From the NCBI GenBank assembly GCA_040754395.1, contig JBFMCL010000007.1:57964-121963 (forward strand): a stretch of DNA of 64,000 nucleotides, read 5' to 3'. How positions within the stretch are numbered: the stretch's first letter is position 1; each line of letters starts with the position of its first letter. A program made the translations under genes and the position numbers. The notes under the pieces were generated by a model. That model worked only from the letters and a program-made list of their open reading frames with translations. It searched no databases and was not told where the DNA came from. Below are positions 18,083 to 28,000 of the stretch, one piece after another. The stretch is from Nitrospirota bacterium (GTDB lineage: Bacteria > Nitrospirota > Thermodesulfovibrionia > Thermodesulfovibrionales > SM23-35).

Positions 18083-19333
18083 CTATCCTTTGCCCGGCAG
18101 GGATTTTTCCGCAGGCATATCCGGCGCACCTTCCTTAACCGAATACAGGATCACCATGCCGATAAGGAAAAATGCTGCCACAGAGAGTATGGCAGGCCGC
18201 TGACTGCCGAATGTTACCGACATCTGCCCGAAGACCAGTGGACCGATGATCGCAGACGATTTTCCAACCAGGGAATAGACACCGAAATACTCCGCTTCTC
18301 TCCCTTCCGGAATGAACCGGGCATACAACGCCCTTGACGCTGCCTGAACTGTGCCGAGCCCGACTCCTGCACAGGACGCAAGGACCCAGAAATGCGTTTT
18401 CATATGCACAAAAAAGGCGAGCACAGAAACAGACGTCCACAGCAGGAGTGCCAGAAACACGACTTTTTTCGGTCCCCACACATCAATTGGCTTTGCCATT
18501 ACCAGTGATCCGAGCAACGCGGTGCATTGCACAACCAGATAGAGGACAATAAGCTCCTGCGGCTGAAACCCGAGGGTTGTTGCAGCAAATATGCTTGAAA
18601 ATACAATGACGGTGTTTACGCCGTCCTCATAGACAAGATACGAGAGGAGAAATTTTTTCGGTTCTTTCTTTTTCCATATTTCCCGGAGCGTCACTATCGT
18701 ATGTCTGATACCCCTCATTCCGGCATGAACGGGTGACAGGGTTCCCCTCTGATCCTGCGGCAGATAAAGAAAGGCCGGAAGTGAGCAGATACCGAAGAAA
18801 ATCGCCACCATGACCCATGTTTCCCTGAAATGTCCTGAGGCAACCAGCGGAAGGGCGATCAGGAGTGATACGATGGAGCCTGCATAGCCGACCATAAAAC
18901 CCCAGGCAGAGACCCTGCCCTGATATTCACGGGGGGCGATGCGCGGCAGAAAGGAATTGTAAAAAACAAGCCCCCCTTCCATCCCGATGTTTGCGGCGAC
19001 GATCAGGAGGAATCCTTCCGCGAGCATTCCTTTTTCGAGAAGGGAAAGACTCGCGATGGCGCAGACGCTCAGCACGGTATAGAGAAAGAGGAATTTCTTT
19101 CTGAACCCGCTGAAATCAGCGATGCCTCCGAGAAGAGGTGAGCTCACGGCAACAACCGCCATGCTCAGGGATATCGCCCTTCCCCACCACAGATCGCCCA
19201 GACCGGATTCGTTCCCTGCGATGCTGTTGACATAAAACACGGGAAATATCACCGCAATTATGACCGCGGAGTAGCTCGAGTTTGCAAAGTCAAACAGTGT
19301 CCAGCTTATGATATGTCTTTTATTCAGGGACAT
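18083..19333 (-). CDS. MFS transporter, UMF1/Atg22-like
   Basis: The 416-residue protein has about 12 membrane helices and begins SWTLFDFANSSYSAVI, typical of the UMF1 (Atg22-like) branch of the major facilitator superfamily. Substrates in bacteria are unknown; yeast Atg22 exports amino acids from the vacuole. The start codon is followed by a basic segment as expected. Divergent from the epimerase gene, whose likely promoter lies in the 77-bp gap. Confidence 0.88.
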   Translation of the reverse strand: MSLNKRHIISWTLFDFANSSYSAVIIAVIFPVFYVNSIAGNESGLGDLWWGRAISLSMAVVAVSSPLLGGIADFSGFRKKFLFLYTVLSVCAIASLSLLEKGMLAEGFLLIVAANIGMEGGLVFYNSFLPRIAPREYQGRVSAWGFMVGYAGSIVSLLIALPLVASGHFRETWVMVAIFFGICSLPAFLYLPQDQRGTLSPVHAGMRGIRHTIVTLREIWKKKEPKKFLLSYLVYEDGVNTVIVFSSIFAATTLGFQPQELIVLYLVVQCTALLGSLVMAKPIDVWGPKKVVFLALLLWTSVSVLAFFVHMKTHFWVLASCAGVGLGTVQAASRALYARFIPEGREAEYFGVYSLVGKSSAIIGPLVFGQMSVTFGSQRPAILSVAAFFLIGMVILYSVKEGAPDMPAEKSLPGKG

Positions 19334-19395
19334 CGGGCATTTTACGCATTACCGTTATCATACCACGACTGGAAAAAGACAAATGCCGCATATCC

Positions 19396-19404
19396 TGATA
19401 TAAT
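19396..19404 (+). promoter_or_regulatory. Extended -10 promoter giving a leaderless epimerase mRNA
   Basis: TGA followed by TATAAT, with AAGACA 17 bases upstream (19376-19381), forms a plausible promoter. Transcription would start at about 19411, which is the A of the ATG, and no ribosome site is present. Inference from spacing. Confidence 0.5.
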
Positions 19405-19410
19405 TTGTCC

Positions 19411-20319
19411 ATGAAAGTGCTTATTTGCGGCGGCAGCGGTTTTATCGGACAGCATCTTGCCGGGCATTTTCTCGATAACGGCCACCAGGTCGTTATCCTG
19501 GACAGGAACCGTTCGAGAATAACGTCACCTCAATTGCAGTCTCACGTAGTCGACCTGCTGAAACCTGAGATGTTCAGCAAGGCATGGTTTGAAGGCGTGG
19601 ATGCGGTAATAAACCTGAGCGGCAAGGATATTTTCACATTCTGGAACAAAAAGGCAAGACAAGCGATCAGGGAAAGCCGGATTGCCGTGAACAGAAATCT
19701 TGTCGATTTCCTTTCAGGACTCGGACAAAAGCCGAAGGTGTTTGTCTCAGCCTCTGCGGTAGGATTCTATGGCAACCGTGGGGATTCCGAACTTCTGGAA
19801 CATGAGGGCCCTGGTCAGGGGTTCCTAGCCGACGTCTGCAAAGCATGGGAAGCGGAGGCACGCCGGGCCGAAAAAGCGGGAATGCGTTCTGTTCAGGTGA
19901 GAACCGCACCGGTGCTCCTTAAAACCGGGGGGATTCTCTCCCAGCTGCTCAAATCCATGCATTTCGGGTTCACGCTCATGTTCGGTTCAGGCAATCAGTG
20001 GTTTTCCTGGATCCACATGACTGACCTTCTCCGCATCTATTACGCAGCGGCAACTGACCCCGACATATCCGGACCGGTCAATGCCTCTGCGCCGAATCCG
20101 GTGCATTTCCGGGATTTTGTCGATCATCTCAGGAAATATAAAAAGGCGGTTGTTGTTCCTTTCCCCGTATTCATGCTGAAACTGATACTGCAGGAGACGG
20201 CAGATGTGGTGCTCTTCAGCCAGAGAATGATCCCGGGAAAGATGCAGGAGAAAAAATTCCTGTTCACCTATCCGCTACTGGATGATGCCCTGAGAGATGT
20301 CTTTGCCGACACACGGTAG
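19411..20319 (+). CDS. TIGR01777-family NAD-dependent epimerase-like protein
   Basis: The 302-residue protein starts with the Rossmann motif ICGGSGFIG, contains SASAVGFYGNRGDSEL and a C-terminal DUF1731-like part (PVFMLKLILQETADVV). This is the YfcH/SDR39U1 family of short-chain dehydrogenase-like proteins, whose substrate is not settled. A TTG six bases upstream is in frame, but the ATG at 19411 fits the homologous start and the promoter spacing. Confidence 0.88.
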   Translation: MKVLICGGSGFIGQHLAGHFLDNGHQVVILDRNRSRITSPQLQSHVVDLLKPEMFSKAWFEGVDAVINLSGKDIFTFWNKKARQAIRESRIAVNRNLVDFLSGLGQKPKVFVSASAVGFYGNRGDSELLEHEGPGQGFLADVCKAWEAEARRAEKAGMRSVQVRTAPVLLKTGGILSQLLKSMHFGFTLMFGSGNQWFSWIHMTDLLRIYYAAATDPDISGPVNASAPNPVHFRDFVDHLRKYKKAVVVPFPVFMLKLILQETADVVLFSQRMIPGKMQEKKFLFTYPLLDDALRDVFADTR

Positions 20320-20365
20320 GGTGTTTATACTCCTGTTACTCCCTGCGGGGACGATCGAATAAAAT

Positions 20366-21340
20366 TTATACCCGCAGCCGTGCCGCCAGCATGATCGCTT
20401 CGATCATGCTCGAAGGATCTGCAATGCCCTTCCCGGCAATATCATATGCGGTTCCATGGTCCGGGGACGTGCGGACAAACGGAAGTCCGACGGTAACATT
20501 CACCCCCTTATCGAAAGCGATCATCTTGAGGGGGATCAGTCCCTGGTCATGATACATGCAGACGACCATATCAACTTCACCTTTGTACGCCTTGTGAAAA
20601 AGGGTATCCGGCGGATACGGCCCTGAAATGGGAATGCCCTCTCTTGCCGCCCTTCTTACTGCGGGAATGATAATCTTCATCTCTTCGTCACCGAACATGC
20701 CTTTTTCCCCTGCATGCGGATTCAGCCCTGCAACCGCTATCCTCGGCTTTTTTATCCCGAGCATAGTACATGCCCTGTGCGCGAGACGAAGTGTTCTTGC
20801 AACTTTCTGTGTGGTAATCAGGCTCGGCACAAGCTTTAATGCGGTGTGGATGGTGACAAGAATAACCCTCAGGGGGCCGCCCGTAAGCATCATCGCATAG
20901 TCCTTGGTCCGTGTTAACTCAGCGATCATTTCCGTGTGTCCCGGCCATCTGAAGCCTGCAATCTTCAGCGCTTCCTTGGATATGGGGGCAGTAACGATCC
21001 CGTCAACCTTTTTGCTCAGGGCAAGCGCCACGGCCTTCTTTACATAGCTCACACTGGCATTGCCGCCCCTGGCAGTCGGTCTGTGTGCCGGAATCATCCT
21101 GCATGCTGCCAGATCGATGAGATCTATAGTCTTCCCGGAATCTCTCGAATCATCAGGAGTGTCAACTGCCCTGATTTTCAGGGGCAGCTTGAGAAGATCA
21201 ATGGTTTCGTGCATAACGGAGAGATCGCCGATGACTACCGGGGAGCAGCATTTTCTGACCAGGGGAGACAACAGTGACATCAGGACGATTTCAGGTCCTA
21301 TTCCTCCCGGGTCGCCCATGGTGATCGCGATTTTTTTCAT
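20366..21340 (-). CDS. pdxA: 4-hydroxythreonine-4-phosphate dehydrogenase PdxA
   Basis: The 324-residue protein has the family start [12 protein letters not shown] and the metal ligands in GHTEM, HTALK and [11 protein letters not shown]. PdxA oxidises 4-phosphohydroxy-L-threonine in the DXP-dependent pyridoxal-phosphate pathway. Its start overlaps the end of the yjbQ-type gene by four bases, so it is the last gene of the long minus-strand operon that begins with tamB. Confidence 0.95.
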   Translation of the reverse strand: MKKIAITMGDPGGIGPEIVLMSLLSPLVRKCCSPVVIGDLSVMHETIDLLKLPLKIRAVDTPDDSRDSGKTIDLIDLAACRMIPAHRPTARGGNASVSYVKKAVALALSKKVDGIVTAPISKEALKIAGFRWPGHTEMIAELTRTKDYAMMLTGGPLRVILVTIHTALKLVPSLITTQKVARTLRLAHRACTMLGIKKPRIAVAGLNPHAGEKGMFGDEEMKIIIPAVRRAAREGIPISGPYPPDTLFHKAYKGEVDMVVCMYHDQGLIPLKMIAFDKGVNVTVGLPFVRTSPDHGTAYDIAGKGIADPSSMIEAIMLAARLRV

Positions 21341-21753
21341 TCCCCGATAATCTTGACCAGCACCCGCTTCTTCCTTCTTCCGTCAAACTCGCCGTAAAAA
21401 ATCCGTTCCCAGATGCCGAAGTCAAGCCTCCCGTCCGTAACCGCCACCACAACTTCCCTGCCCATGACCTGACGCTTCATATGGGCATCCGCATTGTCCT
21501 CTCCCACGTTATGACGATACTGTGAAACCGGTTCATGGGGGGCAAGTTTTTCAAGCCAGACCTCATAGTCGTGATGGAGTCCGGGTTCATCATCGTTGAT
21601 GAAAACAGAGGCGGTGATATGCATGGCATTTACCAGCACAAGTCCCTCCCGTATCCCGCTTTCCCTGAGGCATTTCTCTACCTCAGGGGTTATGTTGACA
21701 AACGCCCGCCGGGTTGGTACATGGAACCATAATTCTTTCCGATAGGTTTTCAT
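21337..21753 (-). CDS. YjbQ/UPF0047 family protein
   Basis: The 138-residue protein shows the family pattern [28 protein letters not shown] and [14 protein letters not shown], ending with [15 protein letters not shown]. The family is annotated as a secondary thiamine-phosphate synthase on the basis of complementation; its physiological role is unclear. The start at 21753 ([10 protein letters not shown]) matches the family; the frame is open further upstream. An AGGAGG lies 17 bases before it, inside the end of the preceding gene. Confidence 0.88.
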   Translation of the reverse strand: MKTYRKELWFHVPTRRAFVNITPEVEKCLRESGIREGLVLVNAMHITASVFINDDEPGLHHDYEVWLEKLAPHEPVSQYRHNVGEDNADAHMKRQVMGREVVVAVTDGRLDFGIWERIFYGEFDGRRKKRVLVKIIGE

Positions 21754-21760
21754 GGTGTTG

Positions 21761-22348
21761 TTATTCAGCGCCTCCTGAGATCTTTTTCTGATCATCTTCC
21801 TGATGCAGCTGGACCTTTATACAGGAGTCCTGCCTCAGTTCGCTGATATGCGCCTTGAGGCGCTGGTTCAGTTCTCTTTCGACAAGATAGTTCTCAATAT
21901 CTTCCCTGACATCATCGAGTGCCTTTCCCTCAAAACTGCTCATATGCCGGGCATAATATGCCTCTATATCTTCCTCCCGTATCCTGATAAACGCCTTGAT
22001 CTTCAGGTCCACGTATTCCTTGAGCAGGTCTTCCTCAGAGGGAGCTCCCAACCTGATCTTTGCGGCCTCGCGCAGGAGGAGGACCCTGTTGACCATGGTA
22101 TTCAGCACCTCATCCCTCGTAATATTCGGCGTCACCTTCACAGTATTCTCGAAACGCTTTTCCAGTTCGCTGAGCGTTATCGCCGTATTGTCCACATACG
22201 CAACCACCCGGTCTTTTGTCTGCGCGATGAGCACGGCAGGAAAAGCAAGGAAGACGGAAAGAATCACAGGGCATACAAAGAAAAAGGCTCCCTGCACAAT
22301 GCCCTTCGCTGTTTCAGAATGCATGGCCAATGCTGAAATGCAGTTCAC
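21761..22348 (-). CDS. SurA-like periplasmic chaperone domain protein without PPIase
   Basis: The 195-residue protein has a signal-type helix (about 18-42), then the SurA N-domain pattern ([38 protein letters not shown]) and a helical tail. No parvulin PPIase domain is present, so it would bind unfolded outer-membrane proteins without isomerase activity. It begins at GTG with GGGGAGAG six bases ahead, inside the end of the Omp85 gene; an ATG at 22324 is an alternative start. Position directly after the Omp85 gene supports a role in barrel assembly. Confidence 0.82.
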   Translation of the reverse strand: MNCISALAMHSETAKGIVQGAFFFVCPVILSVFLAFPAVLIAQTKDRVVAYVDNTAITLSELEKRFENTVKVTPNITRDEVLNTMVNRVLLLREAAKIRLGAPSEEDLLKEYVDLKIKAFIRIREEDIEAYYARHMSSFEGKALDDVREDIENYLVERELNQRLKAHISELRQDSCIKVQLHQEDDQKKISGGAE

Positions 22349-25034
22349 CGGTGCTCTCCCCTTTTTCCTTTTGAAGCTTCCGCCCGTAATCGATCCTGAT
22401 AGGTCCGACAGGAGTATTGTATCTCACACCAAGCCCTGCCGTAAATCTGAAATCAGAGAGGTCCATATCCTCGGCCTTCACCCATACATTCCCCCCGTCA
22501 AGAAAGGCAACGATCCCCAAATTCTTTGTAACGGAAGCCCTGATCTCAACATTTTCCATGAGAAATGCGTTTCCGCCGGTCGGGTTTCCGTCTGCCCCCT
22601 TTGGCCCGAGCGTGTCCTGTTCATATCCTCTCACCGTCGTTCTGCCTCCGAGAAAAAAACGCTCTACGATAGGCAGCTCCCTGGTATCATTATATCCTTC
22701 TGCAATACCTCCCCTCACAGACGCTGCGAGCACTATCCCGGTAATCAGTTTATGATAGATGTTGCAATGCATCATGAGCTTTACAAAATCCGTTTCCGAA
22801 AGGAACACGGGGGTGGTCATCTTCGTGGACACTCCGGCAAGCACCCCTTTGCTCGGATAGAAAGGATTGTCACGCGTGTCATAAATCAGACTCAGCCGGA
22901 CGCCGCTTATGACGAGCGTCCCCGTGTCCTCCTTGCTCAGGATTACATCAGGTTTCACATCATAGGTTTTGACGAGGGAGAATTCATAGTACAGTTCTGC
23001 CTTGATATTCTTTCCCAGCTTCTTTTCCGTTCCGGCATTCGCGCTGTGTCGTGTGAGGCGGTAACGTACATCCCGGGTATCGATGTCGATTTCACGCCTT
23101 TTTTCCCCCAGCAGGAACAGGCGGAAAGGAATAGGTTTTTCCAGAAACCATGGTTCATAGTACTGAAACAGGTACCTTTGCTCGATAGTGCTCAGTTCGA
23201 GCCGCAAGGAAGCCTGTTTGTTCATGCCCCAGAGGTTCCGGTAGCCGACATCCATGAACCCCCTGATTCTTTCGTAATCCGTATATCCGATACCGAATTC
23301 GACAGTCCCTGCATCGCTTTCGCGGAGCCTGACAAGGATGTCCCTTTCCTGTTCGCTTTCATTCAGGGTTCGCAATTCGACATCTGAAAATAGTCCCAGG
23401 CGGTAGAGTTCCTGTCTCTCCTGGGTCATCATACTGTAGTCAAAGGGAAGTCCCTCCTTCTTTTTGAGTTCGCGCCCGATAATATGGTATTTTGTCCTGG
23501 AATTCCCCGTGATGATCGTTTTCCCGAAAAATACCTTTGCCCCTTCATTTATGGTAAACCCCAGAGTAGCGTTCGTGCCCTCAATCTCTCTCTGCACCAC
23601 CACCTTCACATCAGGAAATCCCCTGTTGCTGTAAAGCTCAATGATCCTGTACCGGGCATCCGCAATATCAACCTCATTATAGGGATCTCCGGGTTTGAGC
23701 CTGATCACCCTTTTTATCTCTTCAGGTGCAATCTGCGCTGCGCCTGTTACAGATATCTGACCTATCGTGGTCTTCTCCCCCTCATTGATGGTTATCACGA
23801 GTTTCATCTGCCGGGAAGCTTCATCATAGGAGGTCTCAAAGTCGTCAACAGATACGGACAGATATCCCAGTGCATAATAAAAATTTTTTAGTATCTCTTT
23901 GTCCGCTTCAATGAGGTCGGGGTTGTATTTTTTGCCTTCCTTCAGAGAAAGAACGTTCCTGAGTCTTTTCTCGGAAAAGCTGCTCCCCCTGATCGTAATA
24001 CTGCCCACCTTCACTTCAGGGCCTTCAAAGACAAAAAACTTTACCGCTGCAGAACCGTCTTCCTCTGTAACAACAGGGGCTATCTGTGCAAATGGATATC
24101 CGTTTTCATAGTACAATGATATCATCCTGTAGACAGCCTCCTGAACGATATCCTCATTGAAATCCTCGACAGTGAAAAAAGGGATCTCATGCATGAGCGT
24201 TTTTTCAGACACCTCTTCATTTCCTTCGATCGAAACGCGGAGCTTTCTCCCGGGATTCACCGCAATACTCAGCTCACCCTCGGAAAAGGAGTAGCTGCTG
24301 ATCAGCGGCCTGTAGTAGCCCTGTTTCTTCAAAAGAGCCCTTATTCTGGCGATGTCCTTCTTCAAGACAAGCTGGTCATACACATCGCCCTCGGATAATT
24401 TCATGAATTCTTTCAGCTCTTCCGCCACACCGGAGATTTTTATCGACTGTATGACTTCGGGGGTTCCCGTTTCTATGAAAAGGCTGATATTGACACGGTA
24501 GGGTTCTTCCAGTCTTTCAATCTCAGCTTTGACGCTTGCCCGCGGGTACCCGAGCTGCGCCAATTTGGGGTTCAGATCTGCGACCGCCTTTTCGACCATA
24601 TCGCAGAGAAGAAACCCTTCTTCTTTAAGGATGAGCATTTCCCTGAGCGTCTTTCCGGAGACACTGAAGTTTCCTTTCAGGGTAATCTTCTCGATGAAGT
24701 CCCTTTCAGTGATATCGACAAACACATCTGTCTTTTCTCCGCCTTTCGTTTCGACCGCAATATCCTCGAAGATGCCTTTCATGAAAGCCCTCTTAATGCC
24801 GCTCCTGATAATATCTTCATTAATGGTTCCCCCCGGGCTGATACCGAGAAGATGGAGGAGTTCTTCCCGTTCGATGGAATAAAGCCCCTTCACTTCAACA
24901 TTGCCGACAACAGCAGCCGGCAAAGCCGCAGGGAAAAAGAACCATACAAGAAGCAGGGCACAGAAGAAAAAGGGGGTAAATACTCCCTTCCCCGATACAG
25001 GCGGAGCATCTGACAAGGAATTCATCATATTCAT
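22314..25034 (-). CDS. Omp85-family assembly protein (BamA/TamA-like) with seven POTRA domains
   Basis: The 906-residue protein has a signal helix (about 18-40), seven successive POTRA repeats by my count (roughly 41-112, 113-190, 191-262, 263-342, 343-424, 425-505 and 506-580), each with the strand-helix-helix-strand pattern, and a C-terminal 16-strand barrel with the lid motif VRGY (RTTVRGYEQ) and terminal Phe. Typical BamA has five POTRAs and TamA three. It overlaps tamB by four bases, so it may serve as TamA, BamA or both. No second Omp85 gene is in the window. Confidence 0.92.
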   Translation of the reverse strand: MNMMNSLSDAPPVSGKGVFTPFFFCALLLVWFFFPAALPAAVVGNVEVKGLYSIEREELLHLLGISPGGTINEDIIRSGIKRAFMKGIFEDIAVETKGGEKTDVFVDITERDFIEKITLKGNFSVSGKTLREMLILKEEGFLLCDMVEKAVADLNPKLAQLGYPRASVKAEIERLEEPYRVNISLFIETGTPEVIQSIKISGVAEELKEFMKLSEGDVYDQLVLKKDIARIRALLKKQGYYRPLISSYSFSEGELSIAVNPGRKLRVSIEGNEEVSEKTLMHEIPFFTVEDFNEDIVQEAVYRMISLYYENGYPFAQIAPVVTEEDGSAAVKFFVFEGPEVKVGSITIRGSSFSEKRLRNVLSLKEGKKYNPDLIEADKEILKNFYYALGYLSVSVDDFETSYDEASRQMKLVITINEGEKTTIGQISVTGAAQIAPEEIKRVIRLKPGDPYNEVDIADARYRIIELYSNRGFPDVKVVVQREIEGTNATLGFTINEGAKVFFGKTIITGNSRTKYHIIGRELKKKEGLPFDYSMMTQERQELYRLGLFSDVELRTLNESEQERDILVRLRESDAGTVEFGIGYTDYERIRGFMDVGYRNLWGMNKQASLRLELSTIEQRYLFQYYEPWFLEKPIPFRLFLLGEKRREIDIDTRDVRYRLTRHSANAGTEKKLGKNIKAELYYEFSLVKTYDVKPDVILSKEDTGTLVISGVRLSLIYDTRDNPFYPSKGVLAGVSTKMTTPVFLSETDFVKLMMHCNIYHKLITGIVLAASVRGGIAEGYNDTRELPIVERFFLGGRTTVRGYEQDTLGPKGADGNPTGGNAFLMENVEIRASVTKNLGIVAFLDGGNVWVKAEDMDLSDFRFTAGLGVRYNTPVGPIRIDYGRKLQKEKGESTGELHFSIGHAF

Positions 25035-28000
25035 TTGAATCTGAACCGCAGCTTCACATCACCCCCGATACTTCCCTTCTCATCCCTCACGCCGATCAGA
25101 GAGATGTTCTTGTTGAAGCGGTATTCAACCTTGAGGACTTCTTCGACCTGTGATCCCCACAGGGTGCTGTAGGTAACAAAAAGTTTATCTCCTAATAGCC
25201 GCTCGGAAACCGTTACTTTCGGACTCACGGTGCTTGTTGTCTTTGATATGCTCGGTTCAACCTGGAACCTGTCTATTCCTGTGATGGTCCGTACCCGCTC
25301 TTCAAGCACATCCTGAACCTCACCAGTCAGAAAAGACGTCGCCTCTCCCGCGCCGATACCTCCCTCGAGCCCTTTGAGTTCCTTGCCCACATGGCCAACA
25401 GTCAGCAGGGCAAGCACATCAACCTCTTCAAGGTGTGGATCAGACGATAGGGAGAGATTAAACTGGTCCATCTCTCCGTCAAGGTTCAGCGTAATATTAT
25501 AGCCTTTCACATCTGTCTCTGCGGTGAGATTGATGACTGGCTTGATCCTGTTGGGGTCCGCAAAGTCAACGCTCGCATAGATGATCCTGAACTCGTTGTT
25601 CTTGAAATAGGCGTACCCGTCCTTTGTCTCGAGCCTTCCGAACAGGATGGGATTCGACAATGTCCCTTTGACGATCATGTCACCCCGTATGTTTACAGGG
25701 GCCCGTGCAATATTATTGTCGATGGAGATATGGTCACTTCCGGAAATCCTTATATTGAGTTCAGCTTTTTCGAGAACCGACACCTCTGTTTTCGGCGTCT
25801 CGATTGCCTTTGCGGTAAGCAGCCACCGTCTCCATTCGACCATCTGCCTGTATGTCGCCCTGTTGATTTTTATGTCACCTGTAATGCTCTGTGCATCTTT
25901 CGTCCCCTTGTACACAAGGTCTCCGCTGAAATTTATCGAGAAATCCCGGTCAAGCACCGGGGCAATATTGTCGAGTTTCGCCTCAAGATAGTATTTCCTG
26001 GGCGTAAATCCCTTAAGGTAAAGAATACCTGACAGGGCAATATTGCCGCCTCCAATCTTTCCTGAAAGCCTCTCCAGCACGACTCTGTCACCTTCGATGT
26101 AGAGATAGCCGTTGATCGAACTCATGTAGGCAGCATAATCCCTGAGGCCGAAAGAGGCGTCAAACAGGTTCATGCCTCCGTTGATCTCTGGCTGCTCCCA
26201 TTTCCCCTTCACCGCAAAGACGAAATCCGCATCTCCCTTCAGATATCCTATCTTTTTTGACAACCCCTTCAGCGGGGAAAGAGACGAACTGCCGTTCATC
26301 ACAATATCATATTCCCTGCCGATTTCCATGCCCCCTTTGAGGCTGAAGGAGGTTGCACCGCTTCTTACCGCGAATGCCCTGAAAGACAGCTTCCTGTTTT
26401 CCATCTGAAAAATGATATCGGAATCATTCGAGAGGGTCTGCCCGAACAGGGCAAGGGTCAGGTGGGCAATACGCACAGATGCCGAAATGTTTTTCCTGTC
26501 ACCCTTCATCTGGACATTGCCTTCGAGATTAAGCTGGAGGTCTTCAGGAACATCTTTGAGGACTGAACTGACAATGAAATCATATCTTCCCGGCTGGAAG
26601 GAGAGTTCCGCATTCCAGGGGAGCGCATCATTGAGATATCCGTGTCCTCTCAGCTTCATCCTCTCATTAAACAGGGCGGCGTTCACCGTAATGTTCCTGT
26701 TCCGTATGAGCGCCTGCACGATGCCCTTCCCCATGTTCCTCCCCTTGAACGTGCCTCCTTCAACTGTGGCATTCAGCTCTATGGACGGGTTATCAAAGGT
26801 GCCGTGTCCTTCCGAGCGGATGCGCACTACTGCGTCATCCGGCATACGGTCAAGTCCGAAATCCCTGATGAAAACTTTTTCCGACGAAATGCGGTAGGAA
26901 AATCTCCCGTCATAGGAAATACTTCCCTCCCCGGTCAGATTCGAATTCCTCTTCCTGACGGAAACCCCTTTCAAGGAGAGCTCTTCATTCGCATATGCCA
27001 GGGACATGGATGCGGTATCAAAAGGAACCTTGTATACCGAGGCCTTCTCGAGATATGCCTTTCCTGTCAGATACATTTTTCTGTCTCTGCTGCCGATCCT
27101 GATATCCGCGTTCATCCGGCCCTGGCCTGAAAAATCCCGGTAGAACATGCGGACAGTCTGCCCGAGTTCCGCATTCCTGAGGGTTGCTTTCAGGTCATAC
27201 ACCGGCATCAATAATTCGAAGAGTTCTTTTGCGTCCGGGAATGAGATCTTCCCCTGAAAACTGTGCTCCTGCCCCGGTGCCTTCAGGGACGAACTGCGGA
27301 TTTCAAGGAGCTTTTTCTGATATGCAAAATCCGCAGTAACGCTGTGCAGCGGATAGCCTTCAATCACGACGTGGGAAAGATCGGCCCTGCCGGACATTTT
27401 CGGATTGTCAAAATGGCCGGTGAGCTCCCCGGAAAATTCTCCGCGACCCGTAACTTCCCGGTAATACGGCAGCGTAAGGTCTGAGATGTTCCCTGCCGAA
27501 AGCCTGCTTCTGAAAGTAAGCTGTTTGCGGGGGATGTCAACGGTCCCGTTCAGATTCAGGTTTGATACTGAAGTAGTAATCAGCAGGCTGGGGAATGATA
27601 CGTTGCCGTCCCGCAGGGAAAAATTTCCCTTGATATCCCTGATTCTGTACAGGACATCTTCGACAGGTTGCTGCTGTCCCTGCTTCCTTGTTCTTTGCCC
27701 CGCACTTAAGGATCGGTACACAAACTTTCCGTCCGGATTGAATGCGCTGCCGGAGGTTGACAGTTCTCCTTCAACCTTGCCATCAGGGATGTCAGGCTCC
27801 CACCCTATCAGCTTAAGGATCGGCCTGCTGTCAGCATTCCTGAATTTCACATTCAGCGTGTAAAAGTCAACAACAGGGAGGTGTATTAACGCATCTGCCT
27901 CGGCCGAGCCGTCATACAGCGATGCACGGCCCTTTTCGAACTTCATTTCTCCATCATGGTAGAATACCTCGCATTTGAGAGAGTCTATGTCGACGCCATA

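Noticed and set aside
21996..23387. 463-codon open frame opposite the Omp85 gene
   Set aside because: Shadow of the Omp85 coding strand; no family pattern, no ribosome site, and the opposite strand is clearly coding.
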